Shown here piece after piece: positions 24,644-35,157 of a stretch of 64,000 nucleotides of DNA. Made by a program: the position numbers and the translations under genes. How positions within the stretch are numbered: position 1 is the stretch's first letter; every line of letters begins with the position of its first letter. Under the pieces are notes generated by a model. The model did no database searches and had not been told where the DNA came from. It saw nothing but the letters and a program-made list of their open reading frames with translations. The stretch comes from Lentzea pudingi (GTDB taxonomy: Bacteria; Actinomycetota; Actinomycetes; Mycobacteriales; Pseudonocardiaceae): contig NZ_BMNC01000010.1 of NCBI RefSeq assembly GCF_014646255.1, forward strand, positions 62,001 to 126,000, read 5' to 3'.

Positions 24644-24671
24644 AAAAACACGGCCCGCGCCGGGGCCGTGC
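24644..24671 (-). terminator. Intrinsic terminator between the DUF4307 gene and greA
   Basis: CACGGCCC (24649-24656) and GGGCCGTG (24663-24670) form an 8-bp stem, and on the minus strand it is followed by TTTTT (24644-24648). It would end leftward transcription from the DUF4307 gene, giving greA its own promoter. Confidence 0.8.
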
Positions 24672-24762
24672 TTGAGCTGCAATAGTAACACGGAGACAAC
24701 GTTCAGCGACGGCGATTTGTTCCCCATCTCGCCGTTTAAACCGCAGATCACCCGCTTGGCCG

Positions 24763-25185
24763 CTAGCTCGTGGACAAGTAGGCGGGAACCTGGTAGGAGC
24801 ACCCGAACACCTCGCCGGTGACCGGCGGTTTCGAAGTGCGGAGAACTGTTGTCTCTACGACGACGTCATTTCCCGGCGGAACCAGAACCTCACGCCGGCC
24901 TGCTTCGTCCCCGTCCTTGGACCGGGCCCGAATGATGCAGACGGCAGCACGCTCCGGTTGATCGCGAGAAACCTCGAAACTGACCTTCACCTGGTCGTCG
25001 CCGAGGAGGATGAACGCGGTCTGCTTCGCCTCGATCGGCTTTGTGCCGAGATTTCGGTAACCGACGAAGGCGATGACGGCACCTACCGCGACAGCTACAG
25101 CGAGTAATGCCCAGCGCGCCCACGTGGCGAGCGGCTTGCGGCCCTGCTTGCTGTAGCGCCCCTCGGGGAGTGCGCGTTGTGCCAC
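24763..25185 (-). CDS. DUF4307 membrane protein
   Basis: A 140-residue protein: Arg/Lys-rich cytoplasmic N-terminus (ALPEGRYSKQGRKP), one TM helix at ~23-43, then an extracytoplasmic domain (KVSFEVSRDQPERAAVCIIRARSKDGDEAGRRE-type, with two Cys) ending FGCSYQVPAYLS. This is the DUF4307 layout and corresponds to Rv1081c next to mca. GTG 25185 has AGGAGG 9 bases upstream. It is divergent from mca. Function unknown; the conserved neighbourhood hints at a link to thiol or stress physiology, but this is inference. Confidence 0.85.
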   Translation of the reverse strand: MAQRALPEGRYSKQGRKPLATWARWALLAVAVAVGAVIAFVGYRNLGTKPIEAKQTAFILLGDDQVKVSFEVSRDQPERAAVCIIRARSKDGDEAGRREVLVPPGNDVVVETTVLRTSKPPVTGEVFGCSYQVPAYLSTS

Positions 25186-25280
25186 TTGTCCGCGCCTCCT
25201 CACCCTCTGGGGAACAATGGTGCCCGGCATTCAGTTGATGAGTGTCGCAGGACCGTTCACACAGGAGGACCACGGGGGTC

Positions 25281-26150
25281 ATGGCCGACAAGCTGCGCCT
25301 TATGGCAGTGCACGCACATCCCGACGACGAGTCGAGCAAGGGCGCGGCCTCGATGGCTCGCTACATCGCGGAAGGACACGACGTGATGGTCGTGACCTGT
25401 ACCGACGGTGGTGCGGGCAGCATCCTCAACCCGGCGATGGACAAGCCGGACGTGCTCGAGAACATCATCGAGGTTCGCCGGGAGGAGATGGCCAACGCGG
25501 CCAAGATCCTCGGCATCCAGCACCGCTGGCTGGGCTTCAAGGACTCGGGCCTGCCCGAGGGCGACCCGCTGCCGCCGCTGCCCGAGGGATGCTTCGCCCT
25601 CGTGCCGCTGGAGGAGTCGGTGCCGTCCCTGGTGGAGGCCATCCGCGACTTCCGCCCGCACGTCGTCGTCACCTACGACGAGAACGGCGGCTACCCGCAC
25701 CCGGACCACATCCGCACGCACGAGATCTCGATGGCCGCCCTGGACGCCGCCGCGGATCCGTCTTACGAGCCTTCTCTGGGCGAAGCCTGGGAAACGCAGA
25801 AGGTCTACTACGGCCACGGCTTCTCGCGCGCCAAGATCCTCGCGTTCCACGAGGCGATGGAAGCCCGCGGCATGGAGTCGCCGTACGCCGAGTGGCTCGC
25901 GAACTGGACCACCGACCGCCCGGACGTGATGGACCGCGTCACGACCCAGGTCGAGTGCGCGGACTACTTCGACGTCCGCGACGAGGCGCTGAAGGCCCAC
26001 GCCACCCAGATCGACCCGACCAGCCGCTGGTTCGGCATCCCGATGGAACTGCAGCGCGAGATCTGGCCGACGGAGGAGTACGAACTCGTCCGCTCGCAGG
26101 TGGACTCGACGCTGCCGGAGAACGACCTGTTCGCCGGAGTTAAGGTCTAG
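25281..26150 (+). CDS. mca: Mycothiol S-conjugate amidase
   Basis: A 289-residue zinc-dependent LmbE/PIG-L-family amidase. AHPDDE (residues 12-17) provides His13 and Asp16, and GGYPHPDHIRTHE supplies the third zinc ligand. Mca cleaves mycothiol conjugates into mercapturic acids for export and recycles GlcN-Ins, a detoxification step specific to mycothiol-making actinobacteria. It differs from MshB by length and by the EWLANWTTDRPD region. ATG 25281 gives the 288-residue family length. The next small gene starts 3 bases after its stop. Confidence 0.92.
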   Translation: MADKLRLMAVHAHPDDESSKGAASMARYIAEGHDVMVVTCTDGGAGSILNPAMDKPDVLENIIEVRREEMANAAKILGIQHRWLGFKDSGLPEGDPLPPLPEGCFALVPLEESVPSLVEAIRDFRPHVVVTYDENGGYPHPDHIRTHEISMAALDAAADPSYEPSLGEAWETQKVYYGHGFSRAKILAFHEAMEARGMESPYAEWLANWTTDRPDVMDRVTTQVECADYFDVRDEALKAHATQIDPTSRWFGIPMELQREIWPTEEYELVRSQVDSTLPENDLFAGVKV

Positions 26151-26152
26151 GG

Positions 26153-26446
26153 GTGCTCTCCCCAGACTTCTCCCTCGGCAGCACGGTGGCGCTGGTCGCC
26201 GTGCAGCCGTCGAACACGAACGACGGCAACGACAAGGGCGGCCAGGGCGAGGACTTCGGAAAGTCCTCGCCGGTCGGCCTCGTCCTGCTGATCGTGTTCT
26301 TCATCGCGGTGTTCTTCCTCGTCAAGTCGATGAACAAGCACATCAAGGGCTTGCCGGCGTCGTTCGACGAGCCGGCCGAGGCTCCTGCGAAGGAAGCCTC
26401 GGCTGGGTCTTCTGAGGCTTCGAAGGACGCGTCGAAGAAGGACTGA
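26153..26446 (+). CDS. Small single-TM protein downstream of mca (Rv1083-like)
   Basis: A 97-residue protein starting at GTG 26153, two bases past the mca TAG. It has a single hydrophobic helix (~43-60, VGLVLLIVFFIAVFFLV) with a charged juxtamembrane KSMNKHIKGLP and an Ala/Ser/Lys-rich low-complexity tail (EASKDASKKD). The position matches Rv1083 after mca. Function unknown; probably cotranscribed with mca. A 25-base stretch encoding its tail recurs 650 bases downstream. Confidence 0.75.
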   Translation: MLSPDFSLGSTVALVAVQPSNTNDGNDKGGQGEDFGKSSPVGLVLLIVFFIAVFFLVKSMNKHIKGLPASFDEPAEAPAKEASAGSSEASKDASKKD

Positions 26447-27117
26447 ACGCTCTTCGGCTCGGTCCTGGCCGGTCGGCTGCTGGGCTCGCCCTCATGGTCA
26501 TGATCGCGAGTTGTCCACAGGTTGCGGCTGGCTGAGCTGCGGAAACGCTTGCGGCCGGTAGCCTGTGGATACGCGGGAACCTGGGACGCGTTTTCTTCGT
26601 TCCGCAAGGGGAGGAAGCGCGGGGGCGGGGCTCGGTGAGGCTGACGCTGGTGAATGTCGCTTCGGTGGGCTGGCACAGGGGACGTCATGTCACGTGCCAC
26701 GCGAGTTGTTGTTGATGGCACGCGTCAGGCATGGGCGCGGGTCGGGCGGAGCATGTCCCGCTTGCCTGACACGCGAGAGTCGCGCGGAGCAAGGGCAACT
26801 CGCCGGACCTGCTGGCGCACGAGTCAGGCGGAGCGCGGGTGGCGCATGACGTGCGGGTTGCGCGCGACGTACGGGTTGCGCACGACGTACAGGACGCACG
26901 GGTCGCGCATGAGACACACGAGTCACGCGGAGCGAGGGCGACTCCGCCGGACATGCTGGCGCGCATGTCGGACGGAGCACGACCCACTCGCCTCACACGC
27001 ACGAGTCGCGCGGCGCGAAGGCAACTCATCCGACCTGCTTGACACACGCCGGCCGAGTCGCACATGTCGGGTGCCACCCAAGTCCTCCGACACGTCGAAG
27101 AACGCGTCGAAGAAGGA
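26447..27117. other. Repeat-rich 670-base region with no confident gene
   Basis: No reading frame here shows a credible start, family motif or normal composition; predicted proteins are Arg/Thr/Ser rich and low complexity. It contains three imperfect copies of a ~50-base unit (26768-26819, 26912-26961, 26996-27050), each around CGAGTCGCGCGGAGC-like text, shorter direct repeats of GCGACGTACGGGTTGCGC type at ~26855-26905, and a near-copy of the 3' end of the preceding gene at 27095-27119. It looks like an expanded, degenerating intergenic segment. Confidence 0.6.
26768..27050. repeat. Three imperfect ~50-base direct repeats
   Basis: Copies begin near 26768, 26912 and 26996. Shared elements are ACACG(C/A)(G)AGTC(G/A)CGCGG, then GC(A/G)A(G)GGC(A)ACTC, then CCGGACCTGCTGG or a close variant. 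Spacing between copies is unequal (144 and 84 bases). Confidence 0.6.
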
Positions 27118-27876
27118 CTAGCGCGACCTGAGTTCCACCACGAAGTCGTGGACCTCCTCGAACGCCGGCGGCTCCACCGGCAGGTCGCTCGTCTCCCGCG
27201 CCTGCCGCAGCTGCTCGTGCCAGTGCGCGAGGTCCGCCTCCAGCCGTTCGGGCGCGGGCCTGCCCGGCACCCCGGCCAGCGCGCGGTGCTCGCCGAGGAT
27301 CTTGGCCTCGATGAGTCCTGGCAGGTAGTCGGGGCCGTCGAGCTTCTCCAGCAGTGTCGGCAGGTGCGCGTTCACCTCGCCGGTGCGCAGCAGGTGCACG
27401 CCGGTCAGCAGTGCGCGGAACGTGTAGAGCAGTGGCTTGATCTCGGCGGTCTTCTCGAACAGCCGCCACTGCGTGACGGCGAAGCCCCGGTAGTGGTGGC
27501 CGTGCCGTGAGGTCAGGCACCCCGCGGCGAGGGCGGCCAGCTTCCGGTGCGCCTCCGTGGTGTGCACGACCAGTGGCGAGAGCAGCTGTTCCAGCACGTA
27601 GCCGTTCGGGCGGGTCAGCAGGCGGCAGAACTTCTGCACGTCGTGCGTGACCAGGTCGATCTCGACGCCGTCGCGCACCCACATCCGTTCCTTGGTCTCC
27701 GGGCCGTGTCGCAGGCCGAGGATCTCGGCCAGCGGCAGCACGTGCACGCCGCGCAGGTCCACGTCCGAGTCGCGCGACGGGAAGCCGTACAGGTGTGCGC
27801 CGGACACGGTCGCGAACAGCAGGTCGTGCGACTGCTCGGCGACGACGGCGCTCAGGTCGGGTACCTCGTAGCTCAC
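27118..27876 (-). CDS. RlaP-like nucleotidyltransferase (COG3541), copy 1
   Basis: A 252-residue protein of the RNA-repair-associated DNA polymerase beta superfamily. The nucleotidyltransferase core is GAHLYGFPSRDSDVDLRGV (GS/GA...DxD metal motif) and a third acidic position is in DGVEIDLVTHDVQKF. The rest is the helical C-terminal region of the family. GTG 27876 overlaps the stop of the upstream nucleotidyltransferase by 4 bases. It is the last gene of the hen1-pnkp operon. The reaction is unknown; the family is linked to RNA end repair or tagging by gene context. Confidence 0.8.
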   Translation of the reverse strand: MSYEVPDLSAVVAEQSHDLLFATVSGAHLYGFPSRDSDVDLRGVHVLPLAEILGLRHGPETKERMWVRDGVEIDLVTHDVQKFCRLLTRPNGYVLEQLLSPLVVHTTEAHRKLAALAAGCLTSRHGHHYRGFAVTQWRLFEKTAEIKPLLYTFRALLTGVHLLRTGEVNAHLPTLLEKLDGPDYLPGLIEAKILGEHRALAGVPGRPAPERLEADLAHWHEQLRQARETSDLPVEPPAFEEVHDFVVELRSR

Positions 27877-28487
27877 AACATCCTCCTGCGCACCGACATC
27901 AACCAGTCCTCGACCCGCGCCCGGTCCGGGTCCTCGGGCAGCGGGCCCCGAGCGTTCGCGATCTCGTCGCCCAACCGGTGCGCCCACACCACGGCGTCGT
28001 CCCAGGGCATCGAGCCGTCGCGGATCTTCAGCAACGAGCGGTCCGCCGTGATGTCGTAACGGCCCGTGCGCACCAGGTTCAGGCCCACCAGCCGGAGCCG
28101 CACGACGTGCATGAGCTGCTTCGGCTTGAGGTTGCGGCCCGCGCGCGACAGCTGCATCTCCGTCGCGCGTGTGAACGCGCGCACGGCGTACTGGGAGAGG
28201 AACGCGGGCAGCAGGTCCCGCAGTTCCTCTCCCATCGGCGTGCTGATCTCCACCAGCGGGCTCACCAGCGTCTCGAGCACCGTCGGGTTCGACTTCAGGC
28301 CGAGCTTGCAGAAGTGCTCGACCTCCCAGCTGAGCTGCTCCGGATCCGGCCCTTCCACCGAGGTCGGGGGTTTCTCCAGGCGCCAGAACGCCTCCGTGGG
28401 CGCGACGAACACCCCGCGTCTGTCCACATCGGACGTAGAACTCGCCAGCCCGTAGGCGTGCGAGCCGATCACGGCTTCGAGGATCAC
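27873..28487 (-). CDS. RlaP-like nucleotidyltransferase (COG3541), copy 2
   Basis: A 204-residue paralogue of the next gene. GSHAYGLASSTSDVDRRGV keeps the GS and DxD catalytic motifs; the region aligned to the other copy's EIDLVTHDVQKF reads EQLSWEVEHF, so a third carboxylate is less obvious. It starts at GTG 28487, overlapping the pnkp stop by 4 bases (GTGA), and overlaps the following copy the same way. It is ~50 residues shorter than copy 1, mainly at the C-terminus. Tandem retention with Pnkp and Hen1 supports a role in the same RNA-repair pathway. Confidence 0.78.
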   Translation of the reverse strand: MILEAVIGSHAYGLASSTSDVDRRGVFVAPTEAFWRLEKPPTSVEGPDPEQLSWEVEHFCKLGLKSNPTVLETLVSPLVEISTPMGEELRDLLPAFLSQYAVRAFTRATEMQLSRAGRNLKPKQLMHVVRLRLVGLNLVRTGRYDITADRSLLKIRDGSMPWDDAVVWAHRLGDEIANARGPLPEDPDRARVEDWLMSVRRRML

Positions 28488-30952
28488 AGTCTCGGGTCCA
28501 CCGGTTCCGACTCGAGCGCGAGCACGCCGAAGACGCACTCGTGCACCCGCCACAGGGGTTCGCCGCGCACGAGACGTTCCAGGGCCTCGATGCCCAGGGC
28601 GTACTCGCGCAGGGCGAGACCGCGCTTGCGTCCCAGCGAACGCTTGCGCAGCCGCGAGAGGTTCTCGGGCGAGGTGTAGTCCGGGCCGTAGATGATCCGC
28701 AGGTACTCGCGCCCGCGCACCTTCACGCCCGGCTGGAAGCGCCCGCCGGTGTTCGCCAGCGGCTTCACGACCATGCCCTCGCCGCCGTCCGCGGTCAGTT
28801 CCTCCCACCACTTCACGCCGGCGGCGACCTGCGCGGGGTCGTTCACGTCGACCACGAGGTGCCGGGTCTGCTGGAACAGCGGTCCCTCCAGCCGCCCCAA
28901 CGTCTCCAGGTGCCACAGGTGCGAACGGTCGTGGAACGTCCGCCCCTCGGCCGCGAGCAGCTGGAACGGTGCGATCCGCACGCCCTCCAACCCGTCCACC
29001 GGCCAGCAGTACCGCTCGTACGCCGCGCGGTAGGCCTCGGCGTTCGCGGCTCGCTCAGCAGTCCGAGCCAGCAGGTCCCCGACGTCGACGCCGCGCGAGA
29101 CAGCCGCGGACAAAGCATCCACCGCGACCGGCAGCGCACCACCAGCCGCCGCGCCGACCGCCGCGTACTGCTCGCGGATCAGCCCGGAAGCCTTGGCGTT
29201 CCACGGCATCAGCTCGGCGTCGAGGAGCAGCCAGTCCGTGGCGAACTCCTCGAACAGGCCGGCACACGCCGAACGCACGTGACGAAGCAGTTCCTCACCC
29301 AACGCACCGTCGAAGAACGCCCGGCCGGTACGCGTGTAGATCGCGCCGCCTTCCTTGCGCACCAGCAGAACCGCGCGGGAGCCCATGTGCTTCTCCTCGC
29401 AGATCACCTGCTCGACACGGGCCGACCTGTACTCCGCGAAGGCCTCCTCCGGGTGCTCCAGCACGTCGTCGCGCTGCGAGGTCGCCACCGGGGCCATCGT
29501 CGGCGGCAGGTACAGCAGTTCGTGCGGGTCGATCGCGAACCGGCTCATGACCTCCAGCGCCGAAGCGGACTGCTCCGCGCGGATCGTCACGGCACCGATC
29601 AGCGACGTGTCGACCCGGCGCGTGCCCGTGACGTCGCTCAACGCCAGCACGTCCGGCGCGCGCTCGACGGCCTTGGGTGGGAACGGTGCGTCGTTCTCGT
29701 ACCAGGTCTGGTGCGCCTTGACGGCGACGAGCTCCTTCTCCGGGTAGCGCAACGCGGTCAGCTTGCCGCCGAACACCACACCCGTCTCCAGGCACATGGT
29801 GTTGTTGATCCACTCGGCCTCGGGCGTCAGGACGTGCCCGTACAGCACCATCGCCGAGCCGCGGTAGTCGTTCGCCCACGGCAGGCGCACCGGCAGTCCG
29901 TGCGCGTCGGTCTCGCCGGTCGTGTCGCCGTACAGGGCGAAACTGCGGACCTTCGCGGACGCGCGGCCGTGGTAGCGCTCGGGCAGTCCGGCGTGCGCGA
30001 CGACGAGGTTCCCGCCGTCCAGCACGTAGTGCGCGACGAGGCTGTCGCAGAACTTCGTCGCGGCGAGGCGAAACTCTTCCGGCTCGTGCGCGAACTGCTC
30101 CAGCGACTTCTCCAGCCCGTGCCGGACCGTCACCTTGTGGCCGCGCATGGCCCGCACGAGCTTCTCCTCGTGGTTTCCGCGCACGCTGAAGGCATGGCCG
30201 TTCGCGACCATGCCCATCACGAGACGCAGCACGCCGGGAGTGTCCGGCCCGCGGTCGACCAGGTCGCCGACGAACACGGCCTTGCGGTCACCGGGCGGGA
30301 CGGCGTCGACCGCACGGCCCTCGTCGTCACGCACCAGGACATACCCGAGCTCGGCGAGCAGCTCCTCCAGCTCCGCGCGACAGCCGTGCACGTCACCGAA
30401 CACGTCGAACGGGCCGGTCTCGTGCCTGAGGTCGTTGAGCAAGCGCTCGTACACGATCGTCGAGTTGTCCACATCGGACTCGGAGCGCAGCACGTGGACG
30501 CGCTTGAACCCCTCCTTGCCGAGGAACTTCAACGAGCGTCGCAACGCCGCCCGGTGGCGCTTGACGACGTGCGCGCCGAAGTCGCGGTCGGGGCGCTGCT
30601 CGTTGCGCGCGAGGCACACGTCGGTGGGGGTGTCGAGGACGATCGCGACCGGCAGCACGTTCGCCTTGCGTGCCAGAGCGACCAGCTGGGCGCGGTCCTG
30701 CGGCTGCACGTTGGTCGCGTCGACCACGGTGACGCGCCCGGCCTCAAGCCTCTTCAAAGCCACGTAGTGCAGCACGTCGAACGCCGCCGCGGACGCCGAC
30801 TGGTCGTTCTCGTCGTCGGACACGAGCCCGCGGAAGTAGTCGCTCGACAGCACCTGCGTGGGCAGGAAGTGCTTGCGCGCGAACGTCGACTTGCCCGAAC
30901 CGGAAGCGCCGACCAGCACCACGAGGCACAGGTCAGGGATCTTCAGCTCCAT
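28484..30952 (-). CDS. pnkp: Bacterial polynucleotide kinase-phosphatase-ligase (Pnkp)
   Basis: An 822-residue three-domain RNA repair enzyme. Kinase: P-loop GASGSGKS at 15-22. Phosphatase (metallophosphoesterase): GDVHG, GDLVDRGPD and RGNHEEK motifs at ~185-300. C-terminal adenylyltransferase/ligase: EEKHMGSRAVLLVRK with the nucleotidyl-Lys. Pnkp heals 2',3'-cyclic phosphate and 5'-OH ends of cut RNA and, with Hen1, ligates them. ATG 30952 overlaps the hen1 stop; a longer upstream frame is hen1 antisense-like sequence. It is cotranscribed with hen1 and two nucleotidyltransferases. Confidence 0.93.
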   Translation of the reverse strand: MELKIPDLCLVVLVGASGSGKSTFARKHFLPTQVLSSDYFRGLVSDDENDQSASAAAFDVLHYVALKRLEAGRVTVVDATNVQPQDRAQLVALARKANVLPVAIVLDTPTDVCLARNEQRPDRDFGAHVVKRHRAALRRSLKFLGKEGFKRVHVLRSESDVDNSTIVYERLLNDLRHETGPFDVFGDVHGCRAELEELLAELGYVLVRDDEGRAVDAVPPGDRKAVFVGDLVDRGPDTPGVLRLVMGMVANGHAFSVRGNHEEKLVRAMRGHKVTVRHGLEKSLEQFAHEPEEFRLAATKFCDSLVAHYVLDGGNLVVAHAGLPERYHGRASAKVRSFALYGDTTGETDAHGLPVRLPWANDYRGSAMVLYGHVLTPEAEWINNTMCLETGVVFGGKLTALRYPEKELVAVKAHQTWYENDAPFPPKAVERAPDVLALSDVTGTRRVDTSLIGAVTIRAEQSASALEVMSRFAIDPHELLYLPPTMAPVATSQRDDVLEHPEEAFAEYRSARVEQVICEEKHMGSRAVLLVRKEGGAIYTRTGRAFFDGALGEELLRHVRSACAGLFEEFATDWLLLDAELMPWNAKASGLIREQYAAVGAAAGGALPVAVDALSAAVSRGVDVGDLLARTAERAANAEAYRAAYERYCWPVDGLEGVRIAPFQLLAAEGRTFHDRSHLWHLETLGRLEGPLFQQTRHLVVDVNDPAQVAAGVKWWEELTADGGEGMVVKPLANTGGRFQPGVKVRGREYLRIIYGPDYTSPENLSRLRKRSLGRKRGLALREYALGIEALERLVRGEPLWRVHECVFGVLALESEPVDPRL

Positions 30953-32289
30953 CAGTTCTTCTCTCCCAAGCTGAAAACGGCCATCTGGGTCGGCGCGCCG
31001 CGGTCGGCGTCCTCCGGCCCGATCGGCACGTACCGGACCGTGTAACCACGGCGTTCCGCGACGCCGTCCGCCCACGTCTCGAACTCGCCGCGAGTCCATT
31101 CGAAACGGTGGTCCGAGTGGCGCATCTGGCCCTCCGGCAACGTTTCGAACAGCGCGTTGTACTCGACGTTCGGCGTGGTGACCAGCACGGTCGCCGGGCG
31201 TGCCACGGTGAAGACCGAGTGCTCCAGTGCGGGCAGGCGTGACGGGTCGACGTGCTCGACGACCTCCATCAGCACCGCCGCGTCATAGCCCGCCAGCTCG
31301 GGGTCCGCGTACGTCAAAGCCGACTGGCGCAACGTGATCCGCTCGCGCTGGCGCTCGCCCATGCGGTCCAGGTGCAGCTTGCGGGCCGCCTCCTGCAACG
31401 CCTTCGCGGACACGTCGACACCGTGGATCTCGGTGAACTCGGGCTCGTTGACGAGCGCGCGCAACAGCGCCCCGCCACCGCAACCGAGGTCGAGCACGCG
31501 CTTGGCCCGTGCCTCCTTCAACGCCTTGATCACGGCCTCCTTGCGCTGCACGGCAAGGGAGATCTTCGGCTCTGCCAACGCGTTGTCGAGCTCTTCGGGC
31601 TCGACCTCGGCGACCTCCGCGAGGCGTTCCAGGGCGGAGGTGATCAACGGTCGCTTGCGCGCCAGGTACCGGGTGGTGATCAGTTCCTTGTCGGGGTGCT
31701 GGGACAGCCAGCCGTCACCGGCCTTGAGCAGCTTGTCGACCTCGTCGGCCGCGACCCAGTAGTGCTTGCCGCCGTCGAGCACGGGCAGCAGCACGTAGAG
31801 GTGCTTGAGCGCGTCGCTGAGCTTCACGGTGCTGGTCAGCGTGACGTCACCGAAGCGCGAGTCGCCGTGCTCGGTGATCGTCACCTCCCAGCCGAGGGAC
31901 GCGAAGAGGCGCTCCGCGAGCCGGTGGGGCAGCGCGGGGACGCGGATGACCAGCGGGATCGGCGTCGCGGCCAGCTCGGGGTAGCTGTCGCTACGGCCGT
32001 TCATGGCCGTGCGGAACACGCTGCCGAGCGCGACCGTGAGCAACGACCCGGCCGCGTACGGCCTGTCGTTGACGTATTGGGTGAGCGTGCTGCCGGGACC
32101 TCGGACGAGCGCGATGGGGTCGACCTCCAGCAGGAGGGCGACCGTGCATTCCTCGTTCGTCGCCTTCGGGTAGAAGACGTGCGCGATGCCCGAGCTCGTC
32201 GTGAAGGACTGAGCCCGGTCGGGATGCTTGTGCAGCAGGTGGCCCAGGTCGGTCGCCGGCTGGTGCGTCGTGGTCATGGTGAGCAACAC
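30952..32289 (-). CDS. hen1: RNA 3'-terminal ribose 2'-O-methyltransferase Hen1
   Basis: A 445-residue protein with the N-terminal Pnkp-activating/ligase-partner domain (HLLHKHPDRAQSF...) and a C-terminal SAM methyltransferase: RVLDLGCGGGALLRAL is the SAM-binding loop, and EVVEHVDPSRL with a following His carries the metal-binding E-x2-EH pattern. It 2'-O-methylates the 3' end of RNA during repair, making the religated junction resistant to the original cut. GTG 32289 (VLLTMTTTHQPATDLG) matches the family's usual MLLT-type N-terminus. It is the first gene of the leftward operon. Confidence 0.93.
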   Translation of the reverse strand: MLLTMTTTHQPATDLGHLLHKHPDRAQSFTTSSGIAHVFYPKATNEECTVALLLEVDPIALVRGPGSTLTQYVNDRPYAAGSLLTVALGSVFRTAMNGRSDSYPELAATPIPLVIRVPALPHRLAERLFASLGWEVTITEHGDSRFGDVTLTSTVKLSDALKHLYVLLPVLDGGKHYWVAADEVDKLLKAGDGWLSQHPDKELITTRYLARKRPLITSALERLAEVAEVEPEELDNALAEPKISLAVQRKEAVIKALKEARAKRVLDLGCGGGALLRALVNEPEFTEIHGVDVSAKALQEAARKLHLDRMGERQRERITLRQSALTYADPELAGYDAAVLMEVVEHVDPSRLPALEHSVFTVARPATVLVTTPNVEYNALFETLPEGQMRHSDHRFEWTRGEFETWADGVAERRGYTVRYVPIGPEDADRGAPTQMAVFSLGEKN

Positions 32290-32344
32290 GAGGTCGAGTC
32301 TGATCGAGATTCGGCCTCTGCGCTGCTCATTTAGTGTGGTTCGC

Positions 32345-34318
<1,974 letters not shown>

Positions 34319-34375
34319 CTGATTGCAGGCGTAACGTCGGTTGCAACGTAATCATGTAATCAGGGGTTGGTGGCA

Positions 34376-34930
34376 ATGGGACGTGGATGGCGAGGACGAG
34401 GTGGATGGCAGCAGGCCGACCTGCCCTCGGCCGACGACGCGGCGGCGTGGTTCGCGGGCAGGCTCCCGGACGGCTGGTTCACCGGCCCCGCGGAGGTGAT
34501 CGTCGACCGCGAGGAGATCACGGTCGTCGGCACGCTCACGCCGCTGGAAGGCGAGTTCGACGACGCCTCGCGCGCCGCGGCCGAGTCGGGCCGCATCTCG
34601 CGCTGGCGCGAGGAAACGCGCGACGAACGCATCGAGATCGCACGCCAGGCCGAGCACCGCTACGGCCGCAAGGTCGCGTGGGGTGCGTCGCTGGGCAGCA
34701 CCCGTGAACTCTTCACGCACCTGGCCGTGCCGGTCATGACGCGCCTGCGCCAGCCGGAGCGCCAGGTGCTCGACACGCTGGTCGCCGCCGGCGTGGCCCG
34801 CTCACGCGCAGACGCCCTCGCATGGGCCGTGCGCCTCGTGGGCGAACACGCGGACACGTGGCTCGACGAACTGCGCGATGCCATGTCGCGTGTCGACGAT
34901 CTGCGTTCGCAGGGGCCTGATCTCACCTAG
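34376..34930 (+). CDS. Conserved hypothetical protein
   Basis: A 184-residue soluble protein. The N-terminus is Gly/Arg-rich (GRGWRGRGGWQQ), then a small beta-rich region (PAEVIVDREEITVVGTL), then a long helix-rich C-terminal half with many Arg/Glu pairs (REETRDERIEIARQAEHRYGRKV). The last ~60 residues (LDTLVAAGVARSRADALAWAV) look like a ribbon-helix-helix-type or four-helix segment, suggesting but not proving DNA or protein binding. ATG 34376 has AGGGG 9 bases upstream; TTG 34367 and GTG 34370 are alternatives. Confidence 0.55.
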   Translation: MGRGWRGRGGWQQADLPSADDAAAWFAGRLPDGWFTGPAEVIVDREEITVVGTLTPLEGEFDDASRAAAESGRISRWREETRDERIEIARQAEHRYGRKVAWGASLGSTRELFTHLAVPVMTRLRQPERQVLDTLVAAGVARSRADALAWAVRLVGEHADTWLDELRDAMSRVDDLRSQGPDLT

Positions 34931-35157
34931 TCTGCTGCGCGTGTATTTGAAGTCGGTCGCAGCAGTGGTTCGGAACGAGCCCATTCGAGAAGTTCGTCGC
35001 AGAGGCCCAGGGCCGTTCGTTCGACGCGATGTCGGCGGCGGCCCTGGTGCATTCTCGTCGCCGGACCTTCAGACCGACCTGTGATGACTTCGATGGCCGC
35101 CATCACCCGTGTGCTGCCCACCGACGAAGCAGCGTCATGGCTCACGAAGGTCAGCGC
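34931..35157. other. Short region without a confident gene
   Basis: Between two hypothetical genes. A 25-codon frame at 35084-35161 ends in a GTGA overlap with the next gene's proposed start, but it has no ribosome-binding site and no recognisable sequence. The coding frame of the next gene also stays open back to 35029, so its start may be further upstream. Confidence 0.35.

Noticed and set aside
26654..27121. Long rightward reading frame of ~155 codons across the repeat region
   Set aside because: Arg/Thr/Ser-rich, repeat-derived, no start signals, and ends in the duplicated tail of the upstream gene; treated as repeat expansion.
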